Shown: piece by piece, positions 1-7,998 of the stretch
How the letters are laid out: each line of letters starts with the position of its first letter
Numbering within the stretch: position 1 is the first letter of the stretch
Notes under the pieces: model-generated
What the model saw: the letters and a program-made list of their open reading frames with translations, nothing else
Database searches by the model: none
Told to the model about the DNA's origin: nothing
Made by a program: the position numbers and the translations under genes
From: Acidobacteriota bacterium
GTDB taxonomy: Bacteria > Acidobacteriota > Terriglobia > Bryobacterales > Bryobacteraceae
Length of the DNA: 64,000 bases
Direction: 5' to 3'
Assembly (NCBI GenBank): GCA_018268835.1
Contig: JAFDVU010000001.1
Location: 1 to 64,000, forward strand

Positions 1-2
1 TC

Positions 3-46
3 AATAGGACATTTCTACTTTGCCCAAATAGGACATTCTCATTTTG
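3..46. repeat. Tandem AATAGGACATT repeats, possible insertion-sequence end
   Basis: Two 20-base units that begin AATAGGACATT and end TTTG lie at 3-22 and 27-46, a 24-base period. On the minus strand they read TGTCCTATT. Several IS families, IS21 among them, have TGT-type ends with repeated blocks inside them, so this may be one terminus of an element lying left of the window. No transposase is visible. The second unit overlaps the stop region of the neighbouring minus-strand gene. The family assignment is inference. Confidence 0.35.
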
Positions 47-410
47 CTGCGACAGCCCACTCTCGGGCGGCGTCGCGCAACTGTGACCGGACCTCGGCCA
101 TGGCTTCGCGGATCTGGTCGCGAACCTCGCGCGCCTGTTGCTGCCATTCGTCGTGGGAGCGGCGCATCTCGTCGCGGAAACTGTCGGCATTGCGCCGCGC
201 TTCGCGGCTGGCGTCGCGCCGCGCCTGGTCCATCTCACGGCGCGCCTCCGCCATCTGGCGGCGCGCGTCTGCCATCGCGCGGTGCGCTTCGGCGCGGGCC
301 TCGGCGGCCTGGCGCGCGGCTTCGGCGTGAGCCCGCCGCACGTCCGCCTGCCAGGAGCAATCGGCCAGCAGCGGGATCGCCACCAGCGCCGCAATCAACA
401 GGTACTTCAT
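39..410 (-). CDS. Small coiled-coil lipoprotein
   Basis: A 123-residue protein. The start at 410 is chosen because AGGAGG sits 4 bases upstream and a signal peptide begins there; an upstream in-frame ATG at 527 lies inside the permease gene. The N-terminus MKYLLIAALVAIPLLADC has a hydrophobic core and a lipobox-like LADC, so Cys19 is a likely lipidation site. The remainder is almost entirely charged and Ala-rich, with repeated heptad-like AEARR/MAEAR blocks, and is expected to form one long coiled coil in the periplasm. It starts 10 bases after the permease stop, so the two are probably co-transcribed. Its function is unknown; an accessory or spacer role for the permease is only a guess from position. 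Confidence 0.72.
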   Translation of the reverse strand: MKYLLIAALVAIPLLADCSWQADVRRAHAEAARQAAEARAEAHRAMADARRQMAEARREMDQARRDASREARRNADSFRDEMRRSHDEWQQQAREVRDQIREAMAEVRSQLRDAAREWAVAAK

Positions 411-420
411 ACTGCCTCCT

Positions 421-2931
421 CTATTCGTACCGCAGAGCCTTGATCGGATCGATCGTGCTGGCGCGCCGCGCCGGAAGAAATCCGGCCAGGGTCGCCACCA
501 CCGCCAGGATGACCAAAGCGGCGGCACCGGCGGCCGCGTCGTCCGGCTTTACCCCGTAAAGCTGAGTCGAGACGTAACGGCTCACCGCCAGCGCCGCCGG
601 AATCCCGATGGCCAGTCCGATCCCAACCAGAGCCAGTGTTTCGCGCATCACCATCCACATCACCTGCGCCCCCGGAGCGCCCAGCGCCATGCGGAGTCCG
701 ATCTCGCGGGTGCGCCGCGCCACCACGAAGGCCATCACGCCGTAGAGTCCGAGCGCAGCCAGCAGCGTCGCCAGGATGCCGAAGGCCGCCGAAAGCGCTG
801 CGATCAGCCGCTCGGTGGAGAGCGTCTCGTCGAGTTGCCCGGCCAGCGTCTTCATGCCGTACACCGGCAGCGACGCGTCCAGTTCGCGCACCTTGCCGCG
901 CAGGGTGTTGAACATGCTCTCGGCGTCCAGGTCCGTGCGCACGTAGAACGCCACCCCCACGGGGAAATCGGCCTGGCGGAGCGGCGCGAACACCTGCCGG
1001 TGCGTGCCTTCGCGCGGACCTTCGTAGAGCGTATCGGCGGCCACCCCAACGATCTCGATCGGTAGTTTCACGCCCTTGCGGTCGCCGAACCCGATGTGCC
1101 GGCCCACCGCGCTGTGGTTGCCGAAGAAGTGGCGCGCGAATTTCTCGTTGACGATGGCGACGGTCACGTCCTTGCCCTGGTCCTGCTCGGTAAAATCGCG
1201 GCCCTCGATCAGCCGCACTCCGAGCGTCTTCCAGTAGTCCGTGGAGATGCCGTTCATGAAGGCCTGCATATCCTCGCCGTCGCGCGCCGGGTGCCCTTCC
1301 ACGCCCATCGTAGAATCCCACTCGTCGCCCGCCAGCAGCGGCACCATCGCGAACGCGGCGGACTTCACGCCGGGCGTGGCGCGGATATTCTCCGCGAGCC
1401 GCTGGTAAAGGTCGCGGATGCGCGTCACGCTGTATCCGTTCAGCGAGGGGTCGAGTTGGAAGCTGACCACCTTGTCCATGTCGCGGAAGCCGGAGTTGGT
1501 GTGGCGCAGGTTCATCAGCGTCCGCACGAACAGCCCGCTGCCGGCCAGCAGCAGGAAGGAAAACGCCACCTGCGCGGTGACCAGGGCTTTACGCAACCGC
1601 ACCCCGCCGGCCGCGCCGCTCACCGTGCCCACCACGTCCTTCAGCGTGTTCCACAAGTCGAGCCGCAGCGATTGCAGCGCCGGCGCCATGCCGAAGAGCA
1701 ACCCGGTGAGCAGCGCGAGCGCGCCGTTGAACGCCAGCACCCGCGGATCGGGATCGGTGCGCAGCATCAGGGGCGCGCCGTCGGTGGGCAGGAAGTGCAG
1801 CAACCCGCGGATGATCGCCATGGAGAGCGCCAGCCCGAGCACGCCGCCGGCGACGCTCAGCGCCAGGCTCTCAATCAGCAACTGGCGGATGAGCTGCCCT
1901 TTGGCCGCCCCCACCGCGAGGCGTACCGCGATCTCCTTCTGCCGGGACACCGCGCGCGCGATCAGCAGGTTGGCCACGTTGAAGCACGCGATTAGCAGCA
2001 CCAGCCCGACCATGCACATCAGCACCACCAGCGCCTTGCCGTAATCGTGCCGCATCTGCGAATAGCCGTTGGCCGCCTGCTCCATCTGCACCTTGCGCTT
2101 GAGGAAGAGGTCGCGGTAGTAGGCCGACGTATCCTTCATCTCGGGACGCGTGAGTTCGTCGCGCAGGATCTGGCTGAGCAGCGGCTGTAGCGACGCCGTC
2201 GCCGATTGCACCGTGTAGCCCGGCTTCATGCGCGCGAACACCTGGATCCACTGACTGCGCCGGTCGCCGATCGCGTCCCATCCCGGGGTCATCAGCGGCT
2301 TCATCTCAATTGGGATGCGGATCTGCGGGCTGCGCGCCGGATCCAGCCCGGTAAAGCCGGGCGCGCTCACGCCGACTACCGTGAGCGGGTAATCGTTGAC
2401 GATGATCTTCTGGCCGATCACGCCCGGGTCGCCGCCGAATCGCGCCAGCCAGTACTGGTAGCTCAACACCGCCACCGGATGCCCCTTGTAAATGCGGTCG
2501 TCTTCCTCCGGCGTGAAGAGCCGCCCGATCGCGGGCTTGACGCCGAGAGCCTGGAAATAGTTGCCCGATACGAGTTCGCCTTCCACTCGCTCCGTGCGTC
2601 CGCCGAAGTTCGCGCTCAACGAAGTGGCGAACCGGCAGAACACGTAGGAGAAGGCCTGCGCGTGCTGCTGGTAGTCCTGGTACATGGGATAGGACGAGGC
2701 GCGCGAGCCGCGATTGTTGCCCATGTGCGGACCGGTGGACCAGATCATCACCAACTGACCGGGATCGCGCACCGGCAGCAGCCGCAGAATCAACTGGTCC
2801 AGCAGCGTGAAGATAGCGGTGTTCGCGCCGATCCCGAGCGCCAGCGAAAGCACCGCAACCGTCGTAAAGAGCGGGCTCCGCCGGAGGGTCCGCAGCGCAA
2901 AGCGGACGTCGGACACGATTTGCGTGAGCAT
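421..2931 (-). CDS. Duplicated MacB/FtsX-type ABC transporter permease (ADOP type)
   Basis: An 836-residue inner-membrane protein. It opens with the typical DVRFALRTLRRSPLFTTVAV segment and first membrane helix, followed by a MacB periplasmic core domain (about 60-280) and a first FtsX permease domain (about 300-400). A second, divergent copy of core plus FtsX (about 440-836) ends PARRASTIDPIKALRYE. This two-copy architecture without an adjacent ATPase is characteristic of the permeases called ADOP that are expanded in Acidobacteriota. No ATP-binding subunit is nearby, so it is an orphan permease. AAGGGGA precedes the ATG. The substrate is unknown; the family is linked to macrolide or lipoprotein-type export and to mechanotransmission across the envelope. 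Confidence 0.93.
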   Translation of the reverse strand: MLTQIVSDVRFALRTLRRSPLFTTVAVLSLALGIGANTAIFTLLDQLILRLLPVRDPGQLVMIWSTGPHMGNNRGSRASSYPMYQDYQQHAQAFSYVFCRFATSLSANFGGRTERVEGELVSGNYFQALGVKPAIGRLFTPEEDDRIYKGHPVAVLSYQYWLARFGGDPGVIGQKIIVNDYPLTVVGVSAPGFTGLDPARSPQIRIPIEMKPLMTPGWDAIGDRRSQWIQVFARMKPGYTVQSATASLQPLLSQILRDELTRPEMKDTSAYYRDLFLKRKVQMEQAANGYSQMRHDYGKALVVLMCMVGLVLLIACFNVANLLIARAVSRQKEIAVRLAVGAAKGQLIRQLLIESLALSVAGGVLGLALSMAIIRGLLHFLPTDGAPLMLRTDPDPRVLAFNGALALLTGLLFGMAPALQSLRLDLWNTLKDVVGTVSGAAGGVRLRKALVTAQVAFSFLLLAGSGLFVRTLMNLRHTNSGFRDMDKVVSFQLDPSLNGYSVTRIRDLYQRLAENIRATPGVKSAAFAMVPLLAGDEWDSTMGVEGHPARDGEDMQAFMNGISTDYWKTLGVRLIEGRDFTEQDQGKDVTVAIVNEKFARHFFGNHSAVGRHIGFGDRKGVKLPIEIVGVAADTLYEGPREGTHRQVFAPLRQADFPVGVAFYVRTDLDAESMFNTLRGKVRELDASLPVYGMKTLAGQLDETLSTERLIAALSAAFGILATLLAALGLYGVMAFVVARRTREIGLRMALGAPGAQVMWMVMRETLALVGIGLAIGIPAALAVSRYVSTQLYGVKPDDAAAGAAALVILAVVATLAGFLPARRASTIDPIKALRYE

Positions 2932-2993
2932 CTATCCCCTTAATACGGTGATTTGGGGAAAAGGTTTGCGAAAAAATGCGGTGTAATACAGGA

Positions 2994-3416
2994 ATGAACC
3001 GCCGGATGATGATCGTGACTTTATTGGCGCCCGCCCTGCTGCCAGCACAGGGCAGGGGGCGAGGAAGGGGCCGGGGTGGAGAAGGTGAGGAGGGCGGCTC
3101 CGGTGATCACGGACCCGTGCGGTTCCGTACCGACGAGATCCGGACGATCCACGACTACTACCACCCGGCGAGCGGACTTCCGCCCGGGCTCGCAAAGCGC
3201 AGCGACCTTCCTCCAGGACTCGAAAAGCAACTGCGCCGTAACGGGACACTTCCGCCCGGATTGCAGAAAAAGCTCGCGCCGTTTCCAGCGGACCTGGAAA
3301 GGCGACTGCCACCTCCGCCTCCGTCCTGCCGCCGCGTGGTGCTGGGTCAGTGGGGGCTGCTGATCGCGGACGCGACAAACACGATCCTGGACATCGTCGA
3401 TCTCGCGAAACGGTGA
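2994..3416 (+). CDS. Exported PPGL-repeat protein, CigR/RcnB-like
   Basis: A 140-residue protein from the ATG at 2994, which gives a clean signal peptide (NRRMMIVTLLAPALLPAQG). An ATG six codons upstream at 2976 is in frame and cannot be excluded. After a Gly/Arg/Glu-rich linker there are three LPPGL repeats (about residues 65-95), a PPPPP stretch, and a short C-terminal beta segment ending in GLLIADATNTILDIVDL. This layout is typical of the small exported family annotated as CigR- or RcnB-like. The role in this bacterium is unknown. It is divergent from the permease gene with only 62 bases between the starts, so the promoters probably overlap. The Gly/Arg linker is encoded by G-run DNA. Confidence 0.7.
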   Translation: MNRRMMIVTLLAPALLPAQGRGRGRGRGGEGEEGGSGDHGPVRFRTDEIRTIHDYYHPASGLPPGLAKRSDLPPGLEKQLRRNGTLPPGLQKKLAPFPADLERRLPPPPPSCRRVVLGQWGLLIADATNTILDIVDLAKR

Positions 3417-3431
3417 GGCGCGGCCCCGCTC

Positions 3432-3818
3432 TCAGCCGAGCAGGTGGGAGAGCGGCACGCGCAAAGCCTCCGCGATCCTGCCCACTGGCCCGGCGAGCGC
3501 GGTGGTTTCGGCGAGTACCGTACCGACCATCTTCAGCTTCCCGGACAGGTTTTGCAGGATGCCGCCAATGTGATCCGGCTTCGGCTCGGCGCCTTTGCCG
3601 GCCTTTTCCAGCGCGTCCAGGTCGTCCTTCAACGCCTCGCGCGCCGGCGGCGCCAGTGCCAGCGCGTCGATCGCCTTGCGCAAGTCGCCAATCGCGCCGG
3701 AGAGCGCCGCCGTGTCCGCCGCGCCCTGGTTCTGGATTGCGGTCGCTCCCTGCCCGACCGCCAGCACATTCGCGGTTACGTTGCCGATGATGCCTTCGTT
3801 GGCACCCTGCCGTTTCAT
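3432..3818 (-). CDS. Unknown protein sharing a motif with the adjacent membrane protein
   Basis: A 128-residue Ala-rich soluble protein with no signal peptide or membrane helix. Residues 8-31 (GIIGNVTANVLAVGQGATA) form a short Gly/Val-rich motif that looks like a beta-turn repeat. The rest is predicted helical, with a charged middle around DDLDALEKAGKGAEPKPD. The start ATG overlaps the stop of the upstream 673-residue gene by 4 bases, so translation is coupled. The same GII..G(D/N)V.A..LAVG.GA.A pattern is at the C-terminus of that upstream protein, which suggests the two proteins assemble through matching segments. I do not recognise a named family. Confidence 0.72.
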   Translation of the reverse strand: MKRQGANEGIIGNVTANVLAVGQGATAIQNQGAADTAALSGAIGDLRKAIDALALAPPAREALKDDLDALEKAGKGAEPKPDHIGGILQNLSGKLKMVGTVLAETTALAGPVGRIAEALRVPLSHLLG

Positions 3819-5836
3819 GCGCTTGCTCCTTTCCGCAGCGCCGCCATCCCGCGCCGGGGCGCGCGCGTGCCGGCCTGCGCTCCCGTGCCCACCGCCAGGC
3901 TTTCGGCTTTCACGTCGCCGCCCTGCACGATGATGCCGCTGTTGAGAATCACGTTCTGACGCTCCCGGATATCGGACGTGTCGATGTGATGGTCCTCCAG
4001 GAAAGCGACGATCTCATCAAGTATCGCCCGCTCCAGCATCTTGCTGTAAAAGTCGCCGTCCAGTTTCTGGAAGTAGTGCACAAAGCTGTCGCTGCTCAAC
4101 TGCTGGCGCAGAGTGGATTGGGTCCCGTAGTTGTAGAGGGGGGAGTTGCGGATCATCCTCCGGCGGCGGCGCCCTTCGGAATCGAAAAGGCGGTTGAGCC
4201 ACTCCGAGAACCTGGCCGTCAGCATGATCGCGGAATAGATCGGATAGAATATGCCGGCGATGGGCGAGGCCACCAGCAGAGCCAGAACGCCGCGGGCGTC
4301 CGCATCGCCAAGCGAATCGACCTTCCGGTAGCCGTCGGCCAGCGGGGTCAGCAGGAAGCGCTTGATCTCCACAAACAGGCTGTGGCCGCGCTGCGCGCAC
4401 CGCAGGTAGTAGGAGACCACGAGGTCGTTTCCCCAGTCGCGCACACGAATCCACTGGTAGTGACGGACGCGCGAGTCGCTCGCTTCCGAATACTGCGCGA
4501 TGCGCTGCTGGGTGAGCCGCTGCAGCGGCCGCTGCATCTCGTCGGGCAGAATCTCGCGGTCCTGGCGAATGTCCGATCCATGCACGAAGCACACGTCACG
4601 GATATCCAGCCCTTCGATACCCATGCCTTCCAGCACCTCGCGCACCGCCGCGTAGAGTTCGGGGGTGCGGAACTCCTCGGGTTCGCCGGATGCACCCAGC
4701 GATTCGCTGGGCTTGTCGATAGCCACCGAGAACGACCATCCGCCCAGGTCGATGCCCGCGCCGACAAACGGCACAAACCCGCCGTAGACGATCAGATTCT
4801 GGTCCTGCCCGGGCATGGCGGCATCTAAATCGGCATCAACCGGCGCCGGGTATTTCACGCGGAGCTTTTCGGCGTCGAAGGCGTCCTGCCGGAACTGCTG
4901 AGCAAGCAGGTAGCGGTCGTTATACGCCTTCACGAAGAACAGCACGGCCAGCGCCAGGATACCGGCGGCGATCACCGCGACGGATTCCGTCGCGGCGGCG
5001 AGGATCAGACCGGCGAAGGCAACCGTTACGAACATCAGGTGGTACCGCAGATCGCGGCGCAGTGCCGCGCGGCACACGCCCAGCAACAAGGGGACGTCCA
5101 GTCCGACCTCGGGCGCGATCGCGCGCGTCGGATCCTTGAAGTGGCGGAAGATCCGTTCGCAGAACCCCGGCCCGCCCACGTAGGCGCTGGCGCACAGAAA
5201 CCTGGTAGCGTGATCCGTTGTTGCGTTCATCGAAGCTCCTCCATAGCCGCTCCACCCGGCCGCCGTAGATTCGTGCCGCGGCCGGCCAGTCCGGCTCACC
5301 CAGTAACTGCACAGCACCAGCGCCAATGCGCTGACCGCGGCAGACCACGTGCCGGGCAGTCCGGTGATTTGCCCGAACCAGAAAGCCGGACGGGTGTAGT
5401 TTCCCAGGTAAGACGGGTTGAGGCTGCCGGTGGCCATCGCCACAACCAAGCCGAGCGCGCTCGACAGCGGCCACTTGATCAGCCAGACCCCGATCGTGGC
5501 GCCAATCAGATTCGGCGCCGTGCGGTTGCGCCAGTAGCGGTACAGCACTTCATAGATGAGGATCCAGACCAGAGCGGATTGCCCGACTACCGGAGCGAGA
5601 ACGGCCGGCAAACGGTCGGTCTCCAATTGCCGCAGCACCGGAGAGTAGGCGAACAGGATTCCGGTCTGGAACAGCGCCCCGGCCAACCCGATTGCAAACC
5701 GCTGCCCCCAACGGCTCTCGGATTTCGGGGCGGACGCGTGCTCCCCTTTAAGTGCGGCGCCGATCTTCCGGCCTCCCAGAAGCAGTACCGCCACCAGTAC
5801 GATGGCAAGTAGCTCCGGCATACCCAGGGCTGCCAT
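3815..5836 (-). CDS. Multi-pass membrane protein with TatA-like N-terminus and internal start
   Basis: One open frame of 673 residues; GGAGGAAC precedes the ATG. Residues 5-28 (GMPELLAIVLVAVLLLGGRK) resemble the membrane helix of TatA/TatE, but the long amphipathic helix that follows in TatA is missing. Four or five hydrophobic segments follow up to about residue 185. A second unit begins at Met203 (ATG at 5228-5230), which has a perfect GGAGGAG ribosome-binding site inside the frame. That unit has a short N-terminal region, two membrane helices (about 255-290), a soluble domain (about 300-480), another hydrophobic hairpin near 500-525, and the C-terminal Gly/Val motif shared with the downstream gene. 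I read it as two originally separate genes in one frame, possibly still translated from both starts. Function is not recognised. Confidence 0.7.
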   Translation of the reverse strand: MAALGMPELLAIVLVAVLLLGGRKIGAALKGEHASAPKSESRWGQRFAIGLAGALFQTGILFAYSPVLRQLETDRLPAVLAPVVGQSALVWILIYEVLYRYWRNRTAPNLIGATIGVWLIKWPLSSALGLVVAMATGSLNPSYLGNYTRPAFWFGQITGLPGTWSAAVSALALVLCSYWVSRTGRPRHESTAAGWSGYGGASMNATTDHATRFLCASAYVGGPGFCERIFRHFKDPTRAIAPEVGLDVPLLLGVCRAALRRDLRYHLMFVTVAFAGLILAAATESVAVIAAGILALAVLFFVKAYNDRYLLAQQFRQDAFDAEKLRVKYPAPVDADLDAAMPGQDQNLIVYGGFVPFVGAGIDLGGWSFSVAIDKPSESLGASGEPEEFRTPELYAAVREVLEGMGIEGLDIRDVCFVHGSDIRQDREILPDEMQRPLQRLTQQRIAQYSEASDSRVRHYQWIRVRDWGNDLVVSYYLRCAQRGHSLFVEIKRFLLTPLADGYRKVDSLGDADARGVLALLVASPIAGIFYPIYSAIMLTARFSEWLNRLFDSEGRRRRRMIRNSPLYNYGTQSTLRQQLSSDSFVHYFQKLDGDFYSKMLERAILDEIVAFLEDHHIDTSDIRERQNVILNSGIIVQGGDVKAESLAVGTGAQAGTRAPRRGMAALRKGASA
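5218..5236 (-). promoter_or_regulatory. In-frame internal ribosome-binding site and start
   Basis: On the minus strand the bases read GGAGGAGCTTCG followed by ATG (start codon 5228-5230), a near-ideal ribosome-binding site and spacing inside the 673-residue frame. The codon just before it is TAT, one substitution from a stop codon. This supports a separately translated 471-residue product (3815-5230). It is sequence evidence only. Confidence 0.55.
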
Positions 5837-5962
5837 TCAGCCGTTCCTCCTGGCGAATCGCTAAGTGTCGAGGAATATACACCGGATATCCGCGTGTGGA
5901 TATCGGGATTACCCCTGCCCGGGCGGCGCGGATGCCTCGAAATGGAGACGGAGCGTGCGATT

Positions 5963-7255
5963 CTATACGGAACCGCGCGGGCGTTCCTTGCGGACCATGT
6001 CCATGTCCTGTTTGGGCTCGCCGTCGCACTCGATCGCGATCGTGGTCACGGGATCGTCCGGCGCCGCCGCCGGCAGCCCGGTGAAGCGCACGCGGAATTT
6101 CTCCTGCTCGAACTTCACGGGCGCGCCGGTAGCCAGCAGATGCGCGGACTTCACCTTGCTCTGCAAGCCGCCCAGCGCCACGGTCTCGCCGGGCCAGAAG
6201 TATACGTGCATGTACAGTGTGTTGCCCTTGCGCGTGAAGCCGGCGAAATTCGAGCGCCGCGGCTGGCAGACTTCGGTTTCGTAGATGGACTTGCCGTTCC
6301 TGCCCATCCACTTGCCCACGCTGGTCAGGTCGCGGACCGATTCTTCGGGCACGCTGCCATCCGCCTTGGGCCCGATGTTGAGCAGGTAGTTGCCGGTATC
6401 GCGCGAACAGGTGATGAGGTTGCGCACGATCGTCTTCGGGGTCTTCCAATCGTCGTCAGCACGTTGATACCCCCAGCTATCGTTCATGGTCATGCAGGAT
6501 TCCCACGCGCGTTTCTCGGCCTGAATCCGCTGCTCCGGCGTGGCGAAATCGCCTTCCAGTTTGTTGCGGTTGTTGACGATGATCTCCGGCTGAAGCTGGA
6601 AGACCATTTCGTTCATGCGCTCGCTTTCCCAACCTTTGGCATCCAGCGGCCAGGCCACGTCGTACCACAGGACGTCGATCTTGCCGTAGTTGGTCATCAG
6701 TTCGCGGATCAGCCCGTGCGTGTATTCGACGAAGCGGCGCCGCGCGGCTTCATCGGTCGCGCAGCGCGCGCCGTCGGGATGGTGCCAGTCCATCAGCGAG
6801 TAGTAGAAGCCCACGCGCAACCCCTCCGCGCGCGCCGCCTCCACATATTCCCTGACCAGGTCGCGTCCTGGTCCCTGCTTGACGGCGTTGTAATTGGTAA
6901 GCTTGGTGTCGAAGTTGCAGAAGCCTTCGTGGTGCTTGGTGGTCATCACCATGTACTTCTGCCCGGCGGCTTTGGCCAGGCGCGCCCAATCGCGCGCAGC
7001 GTTCGGCCTGGGCTTGAAGCGCTTGGCCAGTTGCTCGTATTCTGCCACCGGGATGCCCTCGTTCTCCATCGCCCATTCGTGGCGTCCGAGAACGCTGTAG
7101 AGGCCCCAGTGGATGAACATTCCGAAGCGGGCTTCGTGCCACCACTTCATGCGCTTCTCGCGGTCGGCGTCGCCGCCGGCGGCGATGAGGGTTCGGGTGG
7201 TGGCGGTGGCTGCCGCACCGGCGGCCACAAGTTGCAGGTAATCGCGTCGCGTCAT
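5963..7255 (-). CDS. Alpha-L-fucosidase, GH29, exported
   Basis: A 430-residue glycoside hydrolase. The N-terminus TRRDYLQLVAAGAAA resembles a twin-arginine leader, so export to the periplasm is likely. The GH29 barrel starts with KWWHEARFGMFIHWGLYSV and contains the family segments TTKHHEGFCNFDT, GLRVGFYYSLMDW and IDVLWYDVAW. The Asp at about residue 199 in WYD aligns with the catalytic nucleophile. A small beta domain follows at the C-terminus. It would release L-fucose from plant, algal or animal glycans. AGGAG precedes the start. It stands alone between two unrelated genes; no fucose uptake or catabolic genes are visible. Confidence 0.92.
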   Translation of the reverse strand: MTRRDYLQLVAAGAAATATTRTLIAAGGDADREKRMKWWHEARFGMFIHWGLYSVLGRHEWAMENEGIPVAEYEQLAKRFKPRPNAARDWARLAKAAGQKYMVMTTKHHEGFCNFDTKLTNYNAVKQGPGRDLVREYVEAARAEGLRVGFYYSLMDWHHPDGARCATDEAARRRFVEYTHGLIRELMTNYGKIDVLWYDVAWPLDAKGWESERMNEMVFQLQPEIIVNNRNKLEGDFATPEQRIQAEKRAWESCMTMNDSWGYQRADDDWKTPKTIVRNLITCSRDTGNYLLNIGPKADGSVPEESVRDLTSVGKWMGRNGKSIYETEVCQPRRSNFAGFTRKGNTLYMHVYFWPGETVALGGLQSKVKSAHLLATGAPVKFEQEKFRVRFTGLPAAAPDDPVTTIAIECDGEPKQDMDMVRKERPRGSV

Positions 7256-7362
7256 GGCGTTTTCTCCTGAAGCGACAGCATATCACGCCGGATTTTATCG
7301 GTAAATACGCTGGATTCCGGCCCCTCCTTGACACCCCCATCCCCCTCGCCCATGATGAAGCC

Positions 7363-7989
7363 ATGCGGTGGAGCATCTTCTGCCTGACGGCGGCCCTGGC
7401 GTTCGCCGACGGCACGACCCCCAAGCCGAGCCCGACCGATTACGATGTGCACGCCTACGCCGGGCACTTCGATATCGGCGCCGAGTACATGGTGCACAGC
7501 TTCTCCGCCGGCGAAGAGATGTTCCTCACCGAGCGCTACCTGGTCGTGGAGGTCGCTTTCTATCCGCCGCTCAAGACCGATGACGTCACCATCGACCTGG
7601 CGAAGTTCAAGCTGCGCATCAATCGCAAGACTCTGATCTCCGCCGACCCGCCCGCCCAGGCCGCGGCGTCGCTCACGCCATCGATGTGGGATTCCCAGCA
7701 GCCCTCGCGCATCAGCGGGGGCATCGGCGCGGGACCGGTCGGCGTCGGCGTGGGGCAGCCGCGACCGATTCCGGGGCCAAGACCGCCTCGCGCTCCCGAA
7801 GCGGACCCGCCCGGCGGCATCGAGCGCAAGCCGGTCTCGCCCGAGGAAGTCCTGCTCAACACCGCCCTGCCCGGCGGTCCGCACAAAGGCCCGGTGAGCG
7901 GATTCGTGTACTTCCCGTTCGCAGGCAAGTTGAAATCCGTGAAGTCCGTGGAACTGGTCTACGATTCGACTACGCTCAACCTGAAGTGA
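7363..7989 (+). CDS. Exported hypothetical protein, Pro/Gly-rich
   Basis: A 208-residue protein with a short signal peptide (RWSIFCLTAALAFA). The mature part has an N-terminal beta-type domain (about 20-95, including YLVVEVAFYPPLKTDDV), then a Gly/Pro-rich disordered region (about 115-150) and a C-terminal beta segment ending VELVYDSTTLNLK. The arrangement suggests a periplasmic beta-sandwich split by a flexible loop. I do not recognise the family, and the neighbours give no clue: the fucosidase is divergent and the MFS gene convergent. Confidence 0.75.
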   Translation: MRWSIFCLTAALAFADGTTPKPSPTDYDVHAYAGHFDIGAEYMVHSFSAGEEMFLTERYLVVEVAFYPPLKTDDVTIDLAKFKLRINRKTLISADPPAQAAASLTPSMWDSQQPSRISGGIGAGPVGVGVGQPRPIPGPRPPRAPEADPPGGIERKPVSPEEVLLNTALPGGPHKGPVSGFVYFPFAGKLKSVKSVELVYDSTTLNLK

Positions 7990-7998
7990 CGCGCGCCG

